The notes below the pieces were generated by a model that ran no database searches, was not told where the DNA came from, and saw only the letters and a program-made list of their open reading frames with translations. 64,000 bases of DNA from Croceivirga lutea (GTDB lineage: Bacteria; Bacteroidota; Bacteroidia; Flavobacteriales; Flavobacteriaceae), in assembly GCF_014235875.1 (NCBI RefSeq), contig NZ_JACJUK010000002.1:186001-250000 (forward strand), in the 5' to 3' direction. Shown piece after piece: positions 51,213 to 61,658 of the stretch. A program made the position numbers and the translations under genes. How positions within the stretch are numbered: the stretch's first letter is position 1; the number at the start of each line of letters is the position of its first letter.

Positions 51213-51741
51213 TTGAGGCTATATCAAGCATCTTTTTCATAGTTCGTAAATTTCTAGTAGTAGCTAATATGTTTAGCTTTTTCTCAATAAGGTTGTTATT
51301 AAGTTTAGCCTTACCCATACCTGCTTTACATACCAAGTAAACACAGTTTTCAGCAACCTTGAATTCTTCATTTTTAAAAGATTCTATTTCTAACTCAGTA
51401 ATTAAATTATGTTCTGGCTTCTGAATTAACAATACAAAATAATGTTTATTCTCTTCAGCTAATTTATTAAAGGGATTTCTATTTAAAATTACCTGTATTT
51501 CCTCTGGGGTAGCTACAAAAGTTGGTACAGTAAAACCATAAGTATCACTAATAGCTTGTCTAATTAAATTACCTACTTCTGTTTTATCCTTGTTGCTGCG
51601 AACAAGAATATTTCCACTCTGAATATATGTCACAACCGTATTGAAACCTTTTGTTAGTAGTAGTTGTTTTAAATCGGCCATTTTAATCTTTTTTTGACCA
51701 CTTACGTTAATACCTCTCAGAAAAACCAAGTAAATTTTCAT
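51205..51741 (-). CDS. DUF1697-family protein
   Basis: This 178-residue protein starts at the Met at 51741 (MKIYLVFLRGINVSGQKKIK), which is the strongly conserved DUF1697 N-terminus. The upstream extension to 51873 crosses glpK and is not used. Further motifs are MADLKQLLLTKGF, VVTYIQSGNILV and the C-terminal ATTRNLRTMKKMLDIA. The family is of unknown function with a ferredoxin-like fold. It is divergent from glpK, 67 bases away. Confidence 0.88.
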   Translation of the reverse strand: MKIYLVFLRGINVSGQKKIKMADLKQLLLTKGFNTVVTYIQSGNILVRSNKDKTEVGNLIRQAISDTYGFTVPTFVATPEEIQVILNRNPFNKLAEENKHYFVLLIQKPEHNLITELEIESFKNEEFKVAENCVYLVCKAGMGKAKLNNNLIEKKLNILATTRNLRTMKKMLDIASTN

Positions 51742-51808
51742 AAGACCCAAATTAATAAATCTAACTACAATAATTTTATTTAGTATTTTAAAAGACTGAA
51801 CTAACTGA

Positions 51809-53305
51809 ATGAATACATATATTTTAGCATTAGACCAAGGAACAACTAGTTCAAGAGCGGTTGTTGTTGACAAAAAAGGAAAGATAATCTCTGTTGCTCA
51901 AAAGGAGTTTTCACAACTATTTCCTAAACCAGGATGGGTTGAACATGATGCCACTGAAATTTGGTCTACACAAGCTGGTATGGCCGCTGAAGCTGTGACA
52001 AAAATGGGCTTAGAAGGCTCACAAATTGCTGCCATTGGAATAACAAATCAACGTGAAACAGCCGTAGTCTGGGACCGTATTACCGGAGTTCCCATATACA
52101 ATGCTATTGTATGGCAAGATAAAAGAACTTCCGATTATTGTGATGAGCTTAAAAAACAAGGAAAAGTTGAACTGATTAGAGAAAAAACAGGATTGGTAAT
52201 TGACTCGTATTTTTCTGCCACCAAAGTAAAATGGATTTTAGATAATGTTGAGGGCGCCAGAGTTAAGGCCGAAAACGGCGAGCTAGCTTGGGGCACTATT
52301 GACTCATGGTTAATTTGGAAAATGACGCAAGGCAAATTACATATTACTGATGTCACCAATGCCTCACGCTCATTACTATTTAATATTAAAACCTTAGAGT
52401 GGGATGCCGAGTTGCTAGATTTGTTTACCATACCCAAAAGCATGATGCCTAGTGTTAAACAATCTAGTGAGGTGTATGGCTATACAAGTCCTAATTTTTT
52501 TGCAAATAAAATTCCAATTGCCGGTATTGCTGGTGACCAACAAGCGGCTCTATTCGGTCAAATGTGCACCAAAAAAGGTATGGTTAAAAACACTTATGGA
52601 ACAGGTTGTTTTATGCTCATGAATATTGGTGAAGATGCTAAAACTTCTACCAACAATTTACTTACCACAATTGCATGGCAATTAAATGGCAAAACCACGT
52701 ATGCTTTTGAAGGAAGTATATTCATTGCAGGGGCAGTTGTACAATGGTTAAGAGATTCTTTAAAAATTATAAAAACATCATCAGACGTTGAGAAATTAGC
52801 CGCTTCTGTTGAGAATTCTGAGGGCGTTTATTTTGTGCCTGCATTTGCAGGTTTAGGTGCTCCCCATTGGAATCAAAAAGCTATGGGTACCATATTTGGT
52901 TTAACTCGTGGCACCACTGATGCTCATATTGCTAAGGCTGCTCTTGAGGCTATAGCTTACCAAACAATGGACGTATTAAAAGCCATGGAAGCCGACGCAG
53001 AAATAGCAATAAAAGAGCTAAGGGTTGATGGGGGTGCAACAGTGAATGACATGCTAATGCAATTTCAAGCAGATGTTCTCAACACAACAACGGTTAGACC
53101 AGAAGTTATTGAAACCACTGTGATGGGTGCCGCCTATCTAGCTGGTTTAGCAGTTGGTTATTGGAATAGCCTAGAAGAAATTCAAGAAATTTGGAAAATA
53201 GATAAAAGTTTTGAACCTACTAGCGAACAAGAACATATTAAAGAAGGTATCAAAGGATGGTATAAAGCCATTAAAACACTTCAATTCTGGACTGAACAAC
53301 ACTAA
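51809..53305 (+). CDS. glpK: Glycerol kinase
   Basis: GlpK phosphorylates glycerol to glycerol-3-phosphate. The 498-residue FGGY kinase has [18 protein letters not shown] (7-24), [15 protein letters not shown] (about 76-90), [27 protein letters not shown] and [20 protein letters not shown] near residue 410. Length is as usual. GlpF follows after 12 bases. GlpD is not in the window. Confidence 0.97.
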   Translation: MNTYILALDQGTTSSRAVVVDKKGKIISVAQKEFSQLFPKPGWVEHDATEIWSTQAGMAAEAVTKMGLEGSQIAAIGITNQRETAVVWDRITGVPIYNAIVWQDKRTSDYCDELKKQGKVELIREKTGLVIDSYFSATKVKWILDNVEGARVKAENGELAWGTIDSWLIWKMTQGKLHITDVTNASRSLLFNIKTLEWDAELLDLFTIPKSMMPSVKQSSEVYGYTSPNFFANKIPIAGIAGDQQAALFGQMCTKKGMVKNTYGTGCFMLMNIGEDAKTSTNNLLTTIAWQLNGKTTYAFEGSIFIAGAVVQWLRDSLKIIKTSSDVEKLAASVENSEGVYFVPAFAGLGAPHWNQKAMGTIFGLTRGTTDAHIAKAALEAIAYQTMDVLKAMEADAEIAIKELRVDGGATVNDMLMQFQADVLNTTTVRPEVIETTVMGAAYLAGLAVGYWNSLEEIQEIWKIDKSFEPTSEQEHIKEGIKGWYKAIKTLQFWTEQH

Positions 53306-53317
53306 AAACTAACTAAA

Positions 53318-54049
53318 ATGACTCCATTTATTGCAGAAATTGTGGGCACCTTTATTCTTATTTTATTAGGGTGTGGTGTTAATGCAAATGTTTCTTTAAA
53401 CAAAACCTACGGTAACGGGTCAGGCTGGATAGTAATAACTACCGGCTGGGCTTTTGCAGTTTATTGTGGTGTTGTTGTAGCGGGTCCACATAGTGGAGCG
53501 CATTTAAATCCTGCCGTGACCATTGGCTTGGCTGCCGCAGATAAGTTTTCTTGGAATGATGTTCCACTTTTTATCATTGCCCAATTTGCTGGAGCAATGC
53601 TAGGTGCATTTTTGGTATGGTTAATCAACAAAGACCATTTTAATGCCACAGAAGATGGCAACACTAAAAGAGGAGTTTTTTGCACTGCTCCAGCCATTCC
53701 AAACATCCCAGTAAATCTTTTAAATGAAATAGTAGGCACTTTTGTATTAGTTTTTGTTGTTCTTTTTTTTACTGATGCTACTTTAAATGAAAATGAGCCT
53801 GTGACAATTGGCTTAGGGTCCTTAGGAGCCTTACCTGTAGCGCTGTTAGTCTGGGCTATAGGAATGTCTTTGGGGGGTACCACTGGTTATGCTATTAATC
53901 CTGCAAGGGATATGGGGCCGCGTATAATACATGCTATTTTGCCACTGAAAAATAAAGGTGATAACGGCTGGAGCTATTCTTGGATACCTATTGTAGGCCC
54001 AATTATTGGCGGTGTTTTATCCGCATTTTTGTTATTAGCGTTGAGCTAA
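53318..54049 (+). CDS. glpF: MIP-family glycerol facilitator
   Basis: This 243-residue six-helix channel has both NPA motifs, HSGAHLNPAVTIGLA (about 62-76) and GYAINPARDMGPRI (about 192-205). The second is followed by Asp-Met-Gly-Pro-Arg as in glycerol-conducting channels. It brings glycerol into the cell for the GlpK encoded directly upstream. It overlaps the convergent BaiN-type gene by 15 bases. Confidence 0.95.
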   Translation: MTPFIAEIVGTFILILLGCGVNANVSLNKTYGNGSGWIVITTGWAFAVYCGVVVAGPHSGAHLNPAVTIGLAAADKFSWNDVPLFIIAQFAGAMLGAFLVWLINKDHFNATEDGNTKRGVFCTAPAIPNIPVNLLNEIVGTFVLVFVVLFFTDATLNENEPVTIGLGSLGALPVALLVWAIGMSLGGTTGYAINPARDMGPRIIHAILPLKNKGDNGWSYSWIPIVGPIIGGVLSAFLLLALS

Positions 54050-55294
54050 AGACGCCGCTACGTCTTGCGCTGCTATGTAAGCACTTGTCCATGCGTTTTG
54101 AAAATTGAAACCTCCTGTAATAGCATCAATATTTAAAATTTCGCCAGCAAAATATAGTCCTGGTACTAATTTGCTTTTGTAGGTCTTAAAATCAATTTCC
54201 TTTAGGTCAACACCACCGGCAGTTACAAACTCCTCTTTGAAGGTACTTTTGCCCGCTACCTGATATTCCCCTTGGGTTAATTCCTCAGCAAAATTATGTA
54301 AAGTAGCTTTTGAGACATCGGCCCAAGTAACACCTTCACTAATGTCAGAACTGCGACAAAAACTTATCCATAGTCGTTGGGGTAGATTAACTGCCTTTGT
54401 TCTTAAAATTGTTTTTTTAGGTGTTTGTTTTTTTACTTCCATAAAATAGGCCAAGAGTAATTCTAAATTGTATTCTGGTAGCCAGTTTATTATAATTTTA
54501 AAAACGTAACCCATTTTATTTAAATCTAGTGCCCCCCACGCAGAGAGTTTTAAAATTGCAGGTCCGCTTAGACCCCAGTGTGTTATTAAAACGGGCCCTT
54601 CTGCGTGTAAACCTAATTTTGGTTGGGCACTTTTAGTTTCGACCTTGCTTTCTTTAATCTCTACATATGCATTTGCACTTATACCTTGATTTCCTTTAAG
54701 ACGCTTGTCTTGTATATTAAAGGTAAATAGCGAGGGTACTGGCTTACTAATGGTATGGCCAAGCAGTTTAAGCTTGTCCCAAATTTTAGAGCTACTGCCT
54801 GTTGCTAAAACAATCTTTTGAGAAAAATAGGCTTTATTAGCTGTAACCACTTTCCAGACATCTTCTTCTTGGCTATGCTCAAAGTCTTTAACCTGACTGT
54901 TTTTTAAAATCCGGATATTTAATCGCTCTGCTTCAACTAAAAAACAATCAATTATAGTTTGTGAAGAATTACTTTGTGGAAAAATTCTACCATCTTCTTC
55001 AATTTTAAGGGGTACACCACGCTGTTCAAAAAAAGAAATAACATCACCTGTCATATATTGGTGAAACGGACCTAAAAGCTCTTTTTCTCCTCTAGGATAA
55101 TTTTTTGCAAGTTCTTTAGGAAGAAACTCAGCGTGGGTCACATTGCATCTACCCCCGCCAGAAACTTTAACCTTGCCAAGTACCGTTTTACCACGTTCAA
55201 AAATAGCTATAGAAGCACCTGGATGCGCTTCAGCTATATTAATGGCAGCGTAGAAACCCGCAGCTCCACCACCAACAACAATTACATCAAACAT
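54035..55294 (-). CDS. BaiN/HI0933-type flavoprotein
   Basis: This 419-residue NAD(P)/FAD-dependent oxidoreductase has an N-terminal VVGGGAAGFYAAINIAEAHP dinucleotide motif, the family mark VSGGGRCNVTHAE (about 44-56), GRIFPQSNSSQTI and the C-terminal DAITGGFNFQNAWTSAYIAA. The HI0933/YhiN/BaiN family is of mostly unknown substrate. Its ATG overlaps the stop of the upstream GDPD gene, so the two are coupled. Confidence 0.9.
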   Translation of the reverse strand: MFDVIVVGGGAAGFYAAINIAEAHPGASIAIFERGKTVLGKVKVSGGGRCNVTHAEFLPKELAKNYPRGEKELLGPFHQYMTGDVISFFEQRGVPLKIEEDGRIFPQSNSSQTIIDCFLVEAERLNIRILKNSQVKDFEHSQEEDVWKVVTANKAYFSQKIVLATGSSSKIWDKLKLLGHTISKPVPSLFTFNIQDKRLKGNQGISANAYVEIKESKVETKSAQPKLGLHAEGPVLITHWGLSGPAILKLSAWGALDLNKMGYVFKIIINWLPEYNLELLLAYFMEVKKQTPKKTILRTKAVNLPQRLWISFCRSSDISEGVTWADVSKATLHNFAEELTQGEYQVAGKSTFKEEFVTAGGVDLKEIDFKTYKSKLVPGLYFAGEILNIDAITGGFNFQNAWTSAYIAAQDVAASLAQR

Positions 55295-56046
55295 TACAGC
55301 GCCCTTTCTGGATAATTGATGAAAATACCATCAACCCCATAATCGCGCATTTTTGCAATATCTGACGGTTCATTAACTGTATATGTATATACTTTGAACC
55401 CTTCTTCTTGTATTGCTTTAATATTTTCTTTGGTAACCGTTTTATACCACGGATTAATTGCAATTGCATTTAATTCTTTGGCAACAGGAATGGCTTTTGT
55501 TGGGTCTTCATCCTCAGTTAAAACAGCAATTGCCACATCAGGATTGATTCTACGCATTTCGCGCAACTCATCCCAATTAAAACTAGAGATTACAAAATTG
55601 TCCCAAGACCAACCACGTTCTCGCACGTAATAATCCATAATAAAATTAACACGGTCAGAAGTTTCAGCGCCTTTCAACTCTATATTTAAAGCCACTTTGT
55701 TATCAATAGTTTTTAATACATCTTGTAACATTGGAACTTTATGATTGCCATCTAGAATTAACTGTCTAACCTCAACAATATAAAAGTCTTCTATATTTCC
55801 GGTTGCATTGGCAAGTCTATCTACTGTGTCATCATGAAAAACAACTATCTCACCACTTTTAATTTTAAAAACATCAATTTCTATCATATCTACACCCAAA
55901 TCGAGTGCTTTTTGAACGGATGCAATTGTGTTTTCTGTTTCGTGCCCCATAGCGCCTCTATGGCCAATAACTAATAAATCTGTTTTCTTCAAATTGCAAG
56001 ATGCTAGCAATAATAGTAGGGTTAATGTTAAGTGTATTTTTTTCAT
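55294..56046 (-). CDS. Glycerophosphodiester phosphodiesterase lipoprotein
   Basis: This 250-residue enzyme has a lipoprotein signal (LTLLLLLASC) beginning at the Met at 56046; the 19 upstream residues up to 56103 are not needed and run into the GH13 gene. The GDPD domain shows LVIGHRGAMGHETENT, MIEIDVFKIKSGEIVVFHDD (metal Glu, Asp and His) and VALNIELKGAE. It would release glycerol-3-phosphate from phospholipid head groups outside the inner membrane, which fits the nearby glpK-glpF glycerol genes. Confidence 0.92.
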   Translation of the reverse strand: MKKIHLTLTLLLLLASCNLKKTDLLVIGHRGAMGHETENTIASVQKALDLGVDMIEIDVFKIKSGEIVVFHDDTVDRLANATGNIEDFYIVEVRQLILDGNHKVPMLQDVLKTIDNKVALNIELKGAETSDRVNFIMDYYVRERGWSWDNFVISSFNWDELREMRRINPDVAIAVLTEDEDPTKAIPVAKELNAIAINPWYKTVTKENIKAIQEEGFKVYTYTVNEPSDIAKMRDYGVDGIFINYPERAL

Positions 56047-56089
56047 TTTATAGTGATTTAAGGTTCTCAAAAATAAAAAAGATACCGCT

Positions 56090-57964
56090 TTATTTTTGTT
56101 CAATTGAAAATATAAATGATTCTAGTGGTGCAATATTTAAGGCTATATGACCAACACCATTAGCTATTTTTAGTTCTGATTTGTGCTTACCGTTTAGTTT
56201 ATCTGTTAACGTATAATTGCTTTTATTTAAGTCCCATTTTTGCACCACCTCTGGCGAAAGTTTAAAGTCAATGTCATACCTTTTTTGTGTGTCAAAATTA
56301 GATATGATTATTAATTTTTCTTCATCACTCCATCGAACAAAAGAAAATATTCTGTGGTCATAAGTATCTGTATTTTCTTTATTGTAATAATGAATTTCTT
56401 GATATGGCCCCATTAAAGCCGAACTTTCTAAAGTGAAGTTTAAAAGGGTTTTGTAAAACGTTCGAAGCTCTTTTTCTTTATTGGTAAGCTGACCGCCATC
56501 AAATTTTTTATTATTAACCCACCTTTGATGAGCGGGAACCCCAATGTAGTCAAAAATTGAAGTTCTCGTTGGACTACCAAAACCGGCATCTTCAGAACCG
56601 TCTTCTCCAACCTCTTGTCCAAAATAAATCATAGTTGGTGATGTACTAATGGTAGCTGAGACTACCATTGCAGGTTTAGCTATGTTTGCATCATTTACAA
56701 ATTCTGGACTTGAAATTCGTTGTTCATCATGATTTTCTAGAAAGTGAAGCATATGATGTTCAATATCTTGCATGCCAGATTGCACGGTATGTATATGGTC
56801 TGTCCAACCGTAACCTTTCATAATATGCTTAAGACTATCATATAGCTCTACCTTATCATAGAGATAATCCATTTTACCCTTTCTAATGTAATCTCTGTAG
56901 AGATTTGGATTGTAAACTTCAGCCAGTAAGAACGCGTCAGGATTTTTCATTTTTATGGATGAGTTCATAAAACTCCAAAATTCAACAGGTACCATTTCAG
57001 CCATATCAAAACGAAAACCATCAACTCCCATTTCTAACCAATACAAAGCAATATCTCTAAATTTATACCAAGAGCTGGGTAATGATTTTTCCTTCCAAAA
57101 ATTATAATGTTCTTGATAATCTAATTGGTCATAACCTTGGGGTAGTTCTTCAAAATCTTTGGAGCCATCTGGTCTTACACCATAATTAATTTTAACAGTC
57201 TCATACCAATCATTAAAATCTGGCTGTGATAATCTTGAACCATTACCCGTCCATTTTGCCGGTACTTCTAAAAATTTTGAATCCTCTAATCTATTAGAAT
57301 CGCCTCCTAAAGGTGAATACCAGTCTGGCCAATTAGGTACTTTAAATTCAGAATTGGGAATGTAATAATAATTGTTATCACGAGCATATTCCAGAGAAGA
57401 ATCATCTTCTGCACCAAAATCGGAAACACCTTTAGGATTTGTTTTACCCGCATAATTACGAGCAACATGATTGGGTACAATATCTATTAGAACTTTTAGC
57501 CCATGCTTATGCGTTCTTTGAATTAATTCTTGAAACTCAACAAGTCTATTTTCTGGATTAATGGCTAAATCAGGATTTACATTATAATAATCCTTAACAG
57601 CATAAGGTGACCCGGCTCTACCTTTTACCACATCTGGGTCATCATTACTAATACCAAATGCCGTGTAATCATTAATTACTGCATGGTGCGGCACACCTGT
57701 ATACCAAATATGGGTAACACCTAATTCTTTTATTTGATTTAACGCTACATTATCAAAATCAGCGAACTTACCAACCCCATTTTCTTCAATTGTGCCCCAA
57801 GGTTTATTTGTAGTGTTGGTGTTGCCAAAAAGCCTTGTAAAGACTTGATACACCACTTTTTTTCTGTTTTGCATAGTGGGTTTAGAATTCACTTGCTTTT
57901 CTTCGGTTTTACAAGAATGTAACACCATTGCTAAGCAAGTAATTACTAGATATTTAATTTTCAT
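56090..57964 (-). CDS. GH13 alpha-amylase-family lipoprotein
   Basis: This 624-residue secreted enzyme of the alpha-amylase family has a lipoprotein signal (VLHSC, Cys18). Family regions are region I DIVPNHVAR (161-169), nucleophile Asp320 in GVDGFRFDMAE, acid/base Glu349 in FLLAEVYNP, and Asp413 in FLENHDEQR. It hydrolyses alpha-1,4-glucans or maltodextrins at the cell surface or in the periplasm. It overlaps the GH65 gene by four bases (57961-57964) and is in one unit with GH65 and the LacI-type regulator. The exact subfamily is not decided. Confidence 0.93.
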   Translation of the reverse strand: MKIKYLVITCLAMVLHSCKTEEKQVNSKPTMQNRKKVVYQVFTRLFGNTNTTNKPWGTIEENGVGKFADFDNVALNQIKELGVTHIWYTGVPHHAVINDYTAFGISNDDPDVVKGRAGSPYAVKDYYNVNPDLAINPENRLVEFQELIQRTHKHGLKVLIDIVPNHVARNYAGKTNPKGVSDFGAEDDSSLEYARDNNYYYIPNSEFKVPNWPDWYSPLGGDSNRLEDSKFLEVPAKWTGNGSRLSQPDFNDWYETVKINYGVRPDGSKDFEELPQGYDQLDYQEHYNFWKEKSLPSSWYKFRDIALYWLEMGVDGFRFDMAEMVPVEFWSFMNSSIKMKNPDAFLLAEVYNPNLYRDYIRKGKMDYLYDKVELYDSLKHIMKGYGWTDHIHTVQSGMQDIEHHMLHFLENHDEQRISSPEFVNDANIAKPAMVVSATISTSPTMIYFGQEVGEDGSEDAGFGSPTRTSIFDYIGVPAHQRWVNNKKFDGGQLTNKEKELRTFYKTLLNFTLESSALMGPYQEIHYYNKENTDTYDHRIFSFVRWSDEEKLIIISNFDTQKRYDIDFKLSPEVVQKWDLNKSNYTLTDKLNGKHKSELKIANGVGHIALNIAPLESFIFSIEQK

Positions 57965-60264
57965 GCTTTGATAGCTTCACCAGACTTAAGCACCAAACGC
58001 TTGTCATTAACTCTGATTGTCATTTCTTCATCGCCAGACATTTCATAAAATGACCCCTCTTTAGTAACAGTCACTTTAATAATCCTATTTCTAAAATTGA
58101 TTTTAAAAGAGTAAGAATTCCAACCTTCTGGTATTCTGGGGTGAAAATTCAATTTGTCATTTAATATTCTCATACCTCCAAAACCCTCTACAATGCTCAA
58201 CCAAGTTCCTGCCATTGAGGTAATGTGTAGGCCTTCTTCTACCTCTTTATTATAATCATCTAAATCTAATCTGGAGGTTCTTAGGTAGAATTGGTACGCC
58301 TGGTCCATTCTATCAAGCTTCGCTGCTTGTATACTGTGAATACAAGGCGAAAGTGAGGATTCATGCACCGTAAAGGGTTCATAAAAATCAAAATGTTTCT
58401 CCAATTCCTTTGTAGTAAAATGGTCTTCAAAGAAATAAAAACCTTGTAGAACATCAGCTTGTTTAATATATGGTGACCTTAGTATTCTATCCCAACTCCA
58501 TTTTTGATTTATTGGTCTGTTTGACTTTTCTAAATTTTCAACAGTTACCAGTTCTTTATCAAGAAATCCGCTTTGTTGCAAATAAATTTCATGTTCTTTT
58601 GAGTAAGGAAAGAACATACTATCTGCAACTTTTTTCCACTGCAACACTTCTTCATCAATAAGTTTAGTTACTCCCATGATACGTTGGTAATCATCCTCAT
58701 ATCCTTCTTTAACCTTGTCTAATTGCTCAATTGTATAATCTATACACCATTTTGCAAGGTAGTTGGTATACCAATTGTTGTTGACATTATTTTCATATTC
58801 ATTTGGTCCAGTAACCCCTAGAATAACGTACTTTTTCTTTTTCTCTGACCAATTAGCTCTTTGATGCCAAAAACGAGCAATACCAATTAACACTTCAAGT
58901 CCCATTTCTGGTATGTAACTGTAATCGCCAGTAAAACGATAATAATTAAAAATAGCAAAAGCAATAGCGCCATTTCTATGAATTTCCTCAAATGTAATTT
59001 CCCACTCATTATGGCATTCTTCACCATTCATTGTTACCATTGGGTATAATGCAGCACCGTTTTTAAAGCCAAGCTTTTCTGCATTTTCAATTGCTTTTTC
59101 TAAATGATTGTATCTATATTTTAACAGATTCCAAGCCACAGTTTGGTTTTTTGTTGCCATGTAAAATGGCAAACAATAAGCTTCTGTATCCCAATAGGTG
59201 CTACCACCATATTTTTCGCCCGTAAATCCTTTTGGACCTATATTTAATCTAGAATCTGTACCTAAGTAGGTTTGATTTAATTGAAAAATATTAAATCGAA
59301 TACCTTGTTGTGCTTTAACATCGCCTTCAATTGCAATATCAGCCATCTCCCAAATAAGACCCCAGGCTAGTTTTTGAGCTTCAAGTAAAGCATCAAAACC
59401 CATAGCTGTAGCCTGGTTAATGGCATTCTCAGCTGCATCAACTAATTTATCTTCAGGGTGATTTCTATCTACGGTATATCCACCAAATTTTACAAGTTGT
59501 ATTTGCTCACCTTTTTTAACTGATGCATTGTACTCAAAACCTATTTTTGTTTCTTCCTTGAGCGTATTTGTATGAGTTATTTCCTTATCACCCACATTAA
59601 CTTTTGTATTCATATAGGTACATACTTTGAAATTAGTTTTCATTGTATGTAGTTCAATAAAGGCGCTATTTGCTTTTTCTAAAATATTGGTGGTGTTCCA
59701 GAATTTATCATCCCAGTTACTATCTTTATTTGTTATACCGCTATCGATATAGGGCGTTAACTGCACATCCGCATCTTTATTAAGAATTTTAATTTGGTAT
59801 TTAATGGCTCCAACCTCGTCGAACTTTAGACTTAAAAATCGAGTAGAAATTACTTCTAACTGAACGGCGTTTGGCAAAGTAGCTGTAAAACTTCTTTGGT
59901 AATAACCTTCTTTCATGTTAAGCTCTCGCTTAAAATTTTGAATTGAAGAACAAGTATTCAAATCAAATACCTCACCATTAATTTTTACATGTATACCAAT
60001 CCAATTTGGAGCATTTAATACTTTGGCAAAATATTCTGGATATCCATTCTTCCACCAGCCAACTCTTGTTTTATCTGGATAGTATACACCAGCTATATAA
60101 CTACCTTGAAAAGTATCGCCTGTGTAATCTTCTTCAAAATTGGCTCTTTGACCCATGGCGCCGTTTCCTAGGCTAAATAAACTCTCTGAAGATTGTATGC
60201 GTTCTTTATCAAAGTCTTCTTCTAGAATAGACCATACATTGGCCTTAATATAATCTTGATTCAT
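57961..60264 (-). CDS. GH65 maltose phosphorylase-like enzyme
   Basis: This is a 767-residue family 65 glycoside hydrolase/phosphorylase. SLGNGAMGQRANFEEDYTGD (31-50) and YYPDKTRVGWWKNGYPEYF are typical of the N-terminal domain. The (alpha/alpha)6 barrel contains GEECHNEWEITFEEIHRNG, and GVTGPNEYENNVNNNWYT carries the general-acid Glu489. It splits maltose with phosphate to beta-glucose-1-phosphate and glucose. No beta-phosphoglucomutase gene is seen nearby, although it often accompanies this enzyme. It is the first enzyme gene after the LacI-type regulator, 35 bases downstream. Confidence 0.92.
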   Translation of the reverse strand: MNQDYIKANVWSILEEDFDKERIQSSESLFSLGNGAMGQRANFEEDYTGDTFQGSYIAGVYYPDKTRVGWWKNGYPEYFAKVLNAPNWIGIHVKINGEVFDLNTCSSIQNFKRELNMKEGYYQRSFTATLPNAVQLEVISTRFLSLKFDEVGAIKYQIKILNKDADVQLTPYIDSGITNKDSNWDDKFWNTTNILEKANSAFIELHTMKTNFKVCTYMNTKVNVGDKEITHTNTLKEETKIGFEYNASVKKGEQIQLVKFGGYTVDRNHPEDKLVDAAENAINQATAMGFDALLEAQKLAWGLIWEMADIAIEGDVKAQQGIRFNIFQLNQTYLGTDSRLNIGPKGFTGEKYGGSTYWDTEAYCLPFYMATKNQTVAWNLLKYRYNHLEKAIENAEKLGFKNGAALYPMVTMNGEECHNEWEITFEEIHRNGAIAFAIFNYYRFTGDYSYIPEMGLEVLIGIARFWHQRANWSEKKKKYVILGVTGPNEYENNVNNNWYTNYLAKWCIDYTIEQLDKVKEGYEDDYQRIMGVTKLIDEEVLQWKKVADSMFFPYSKEHEIYLQQSGFLDKELVTVENLEKSNRPINQKWSWDRILRSPYIKQADVLQGFYFFEDHFTTKELEKHFDFYEPFTVHESSLSPCIHSIQAAKLDRMDQAYQFYLRTSRLDLDDYNKEVEEGLHITSMAGTWLSIVEGFGGMRILNDKLNFHPRIPEGWNSYSFKINFRNRIIKVTVTKEGSFYEMSGDEEMTIRVNDKRLVLKSGEAIKA

Positions 60265-60299
60265 ATGTTGTATGCTGAAAGTTTTTTGGGCAAACTTAA

Positions 60300-61322
60300 C
60301 TAAAATGTGGATTCTCGTTCAATTAAGGTGGGTGCTATAATCTTGGTTTGGTAATTTGGTTCTTCATCTTCTTCATTTTCAACTCTATCAATCAACATTT
60401 TAGCTGCCATTTCACCCATTTTTTCGCCATGTTGTGCAACAGAAGTGATAGCAGGATTGGCATGTTGAGCTAACAAACCATCTGTAAAACCAATTATTGA
60501 AATATCATTTGGAATTTCAAAGCCTTTTTTCTGAAGTACACGCATGGCAAAAATTCCAAAAATTTCATTGGTACTTAATATAGCATCAGGTTTTGTTCTT
60601 TCTAAAAATTCAGATATAGCTTTATCATCAACATCCATAAAAGGTAATTTCAATATAAAATCATCTTTTACTTTAACTCCAGCATCCTTTAATGCTTTTT
60701 GGTATCCTAAATTCCTATTTAAACTAACGCTAAAAAAATCTTGCGTTGTTAATAAAACAATACGTTTTCGACCTTCATCAATTAATTTTTTTGTTGCTAC
60801 ATAGGCCCCTTGAATATCATCAATTACTACTTTATCACAATCTATTTCATTGGTAACACGATCAAACAACACTAATGGTATACCTTGATCTGTAACTTCT
60901 TTTAAATGATTAAAATCTTTTTTCTTCTCGGTACCAGCAGATAATGACATGATAAAACCATCAATACTACCGTTAGCAAGCATTTCCATATTAATAACTT
61001 CTTTATCGAAAGATTCATCTGAAAGACAAACAATTACGTTATACCCTTTTTCTAAAGCATAATTTTCAACACCTCTTATTACCGTAGTAAAAAAGTGATG
61101 CACAATATCTGGAATTATTACTCCGATATTTTTAGTTCTTTTATTTTTAAGACTTACCGCTATGTTATTTGGTTTATAGTTGTAAAGTCTAGCAAAAGCT
61201 TGAATCTTTTCTTTAGTATCTCTACTTATTTCTTCACTATTCTTAAGTGCCTTTGAAACCGTAGAAATAGATACTTCTAACTCCTTAGCTATATCTTTTA
61301 GTTTAATCTTCTTTTTTATCAT
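60300..61322 (-). CDS. LacI-family transcriptional regulator
   Basis: This 340-residue regulator has an N-terminal LacI-type DNA-binding domain (KLKDIAKELEVSISTVSKAL, then LYNYKPNNIAVSLKNKRTK as hinge). A sugar-binding periplasmic-protein-like domain follows (IGVIIPDIVHHFFTTVIRGV, PLVLFDRV, DAILSTNEIFGIFAM, IIGFTDGLLAQHANPAITSV). The Met at 61322 is preferred; the frame also opens at a TTG nine bases upstream. It is divergent from the SusC gene and leads GH65-GH13, so it probably senses maltose or a related sugar and controls both directions. Confidence 0.92.
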   Translation of the reverse strand: MIKKKIKLKDIAKELEVSISTVSKALKNSEEISRDTKEKIQAFARLYNYKPNNIAVSLKNKRTKNIGVIIPDIVHHFFTTVIRGVENYALEKGYNVIVCLSDESFDKEVINMEMLANGSIDGFIMSLSAGTEKKKDFNHLKEVTDQGIPLVLFDRVTNEIDCDKVVIDDIQGAYVATKKLIDEGRKRIVLLTTQDFFSVSLNRNLGYQKALKDAGVKVKDDFILKLPFMDVDDKAISEFLERTKPDAILSTNEIFGIFAMRVLQKKGFEIPNDISIIGFTDGLLAQHANPAITSVAQHGEKMGEMAAKMLIDRVENEEDEEPNYQTKIIAPTLIERESTF

Positions 61323-61658
61323 TCTATTCAACCCTTAATTCAACTAATTTAAAGAACACTTGAGTATTGACAAATGGTTAATTCTTTAACAGTCTTAATC
61401 CTACTTTAATGAAAATTCACTAAGCTTTTAAAAATACCTATATTTGAGGAAAAATTGTTAAATACCGAATTTTATGTCGTACATTTTTACGAATTCAATA
61501 AATTTCGCTTGTATGAATTGTGTAAACGCTGTTTTTTAAAGTTGTTAACACGAAACCGTTTTCGAAAGTGTTTAGCATATTCGAAACAAGGTTTTAACAC
61601 TATTTTTACATATGTTTAACTCTTGAATTTAAATTAACTAAACTTAAAATTAATTTCT
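61323..61658. promoter_or_regulatory. Divergent LacI/SusC regulatory region
   Basis: These 336 A/T-rich bases contain no gene. A plus-strand TATATTTG (61439-61446) fits the -7 consensus but has no clear TTTG partner. TATGTTTA (61611-61618) is a weaker -7 candidate closer to the susC start. Two operator-like sites lie at 61551 and 61582. No riboswitch or leader peptide is seen. Confidence 0.5.
61551..61564. promoter_or_regulatory. LacI-type operator candidate
   Basis: CGAAACCGTTTTCG is a near-perfect palindrome (six of seven pairs) with a central CG, the form typical of LacI-family operators. A related partial copy, CGAAACAAGGTTTT, lies at 61582-61595. Both are between the divergent regulator and susC starts. 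Confidence 0.5.

Noticed and set aside
51742-51873. Longer N-terminus of the DUF1697 protein
   Set aside because: It would run antisense into glpK, and the conserved family start is at 51741.
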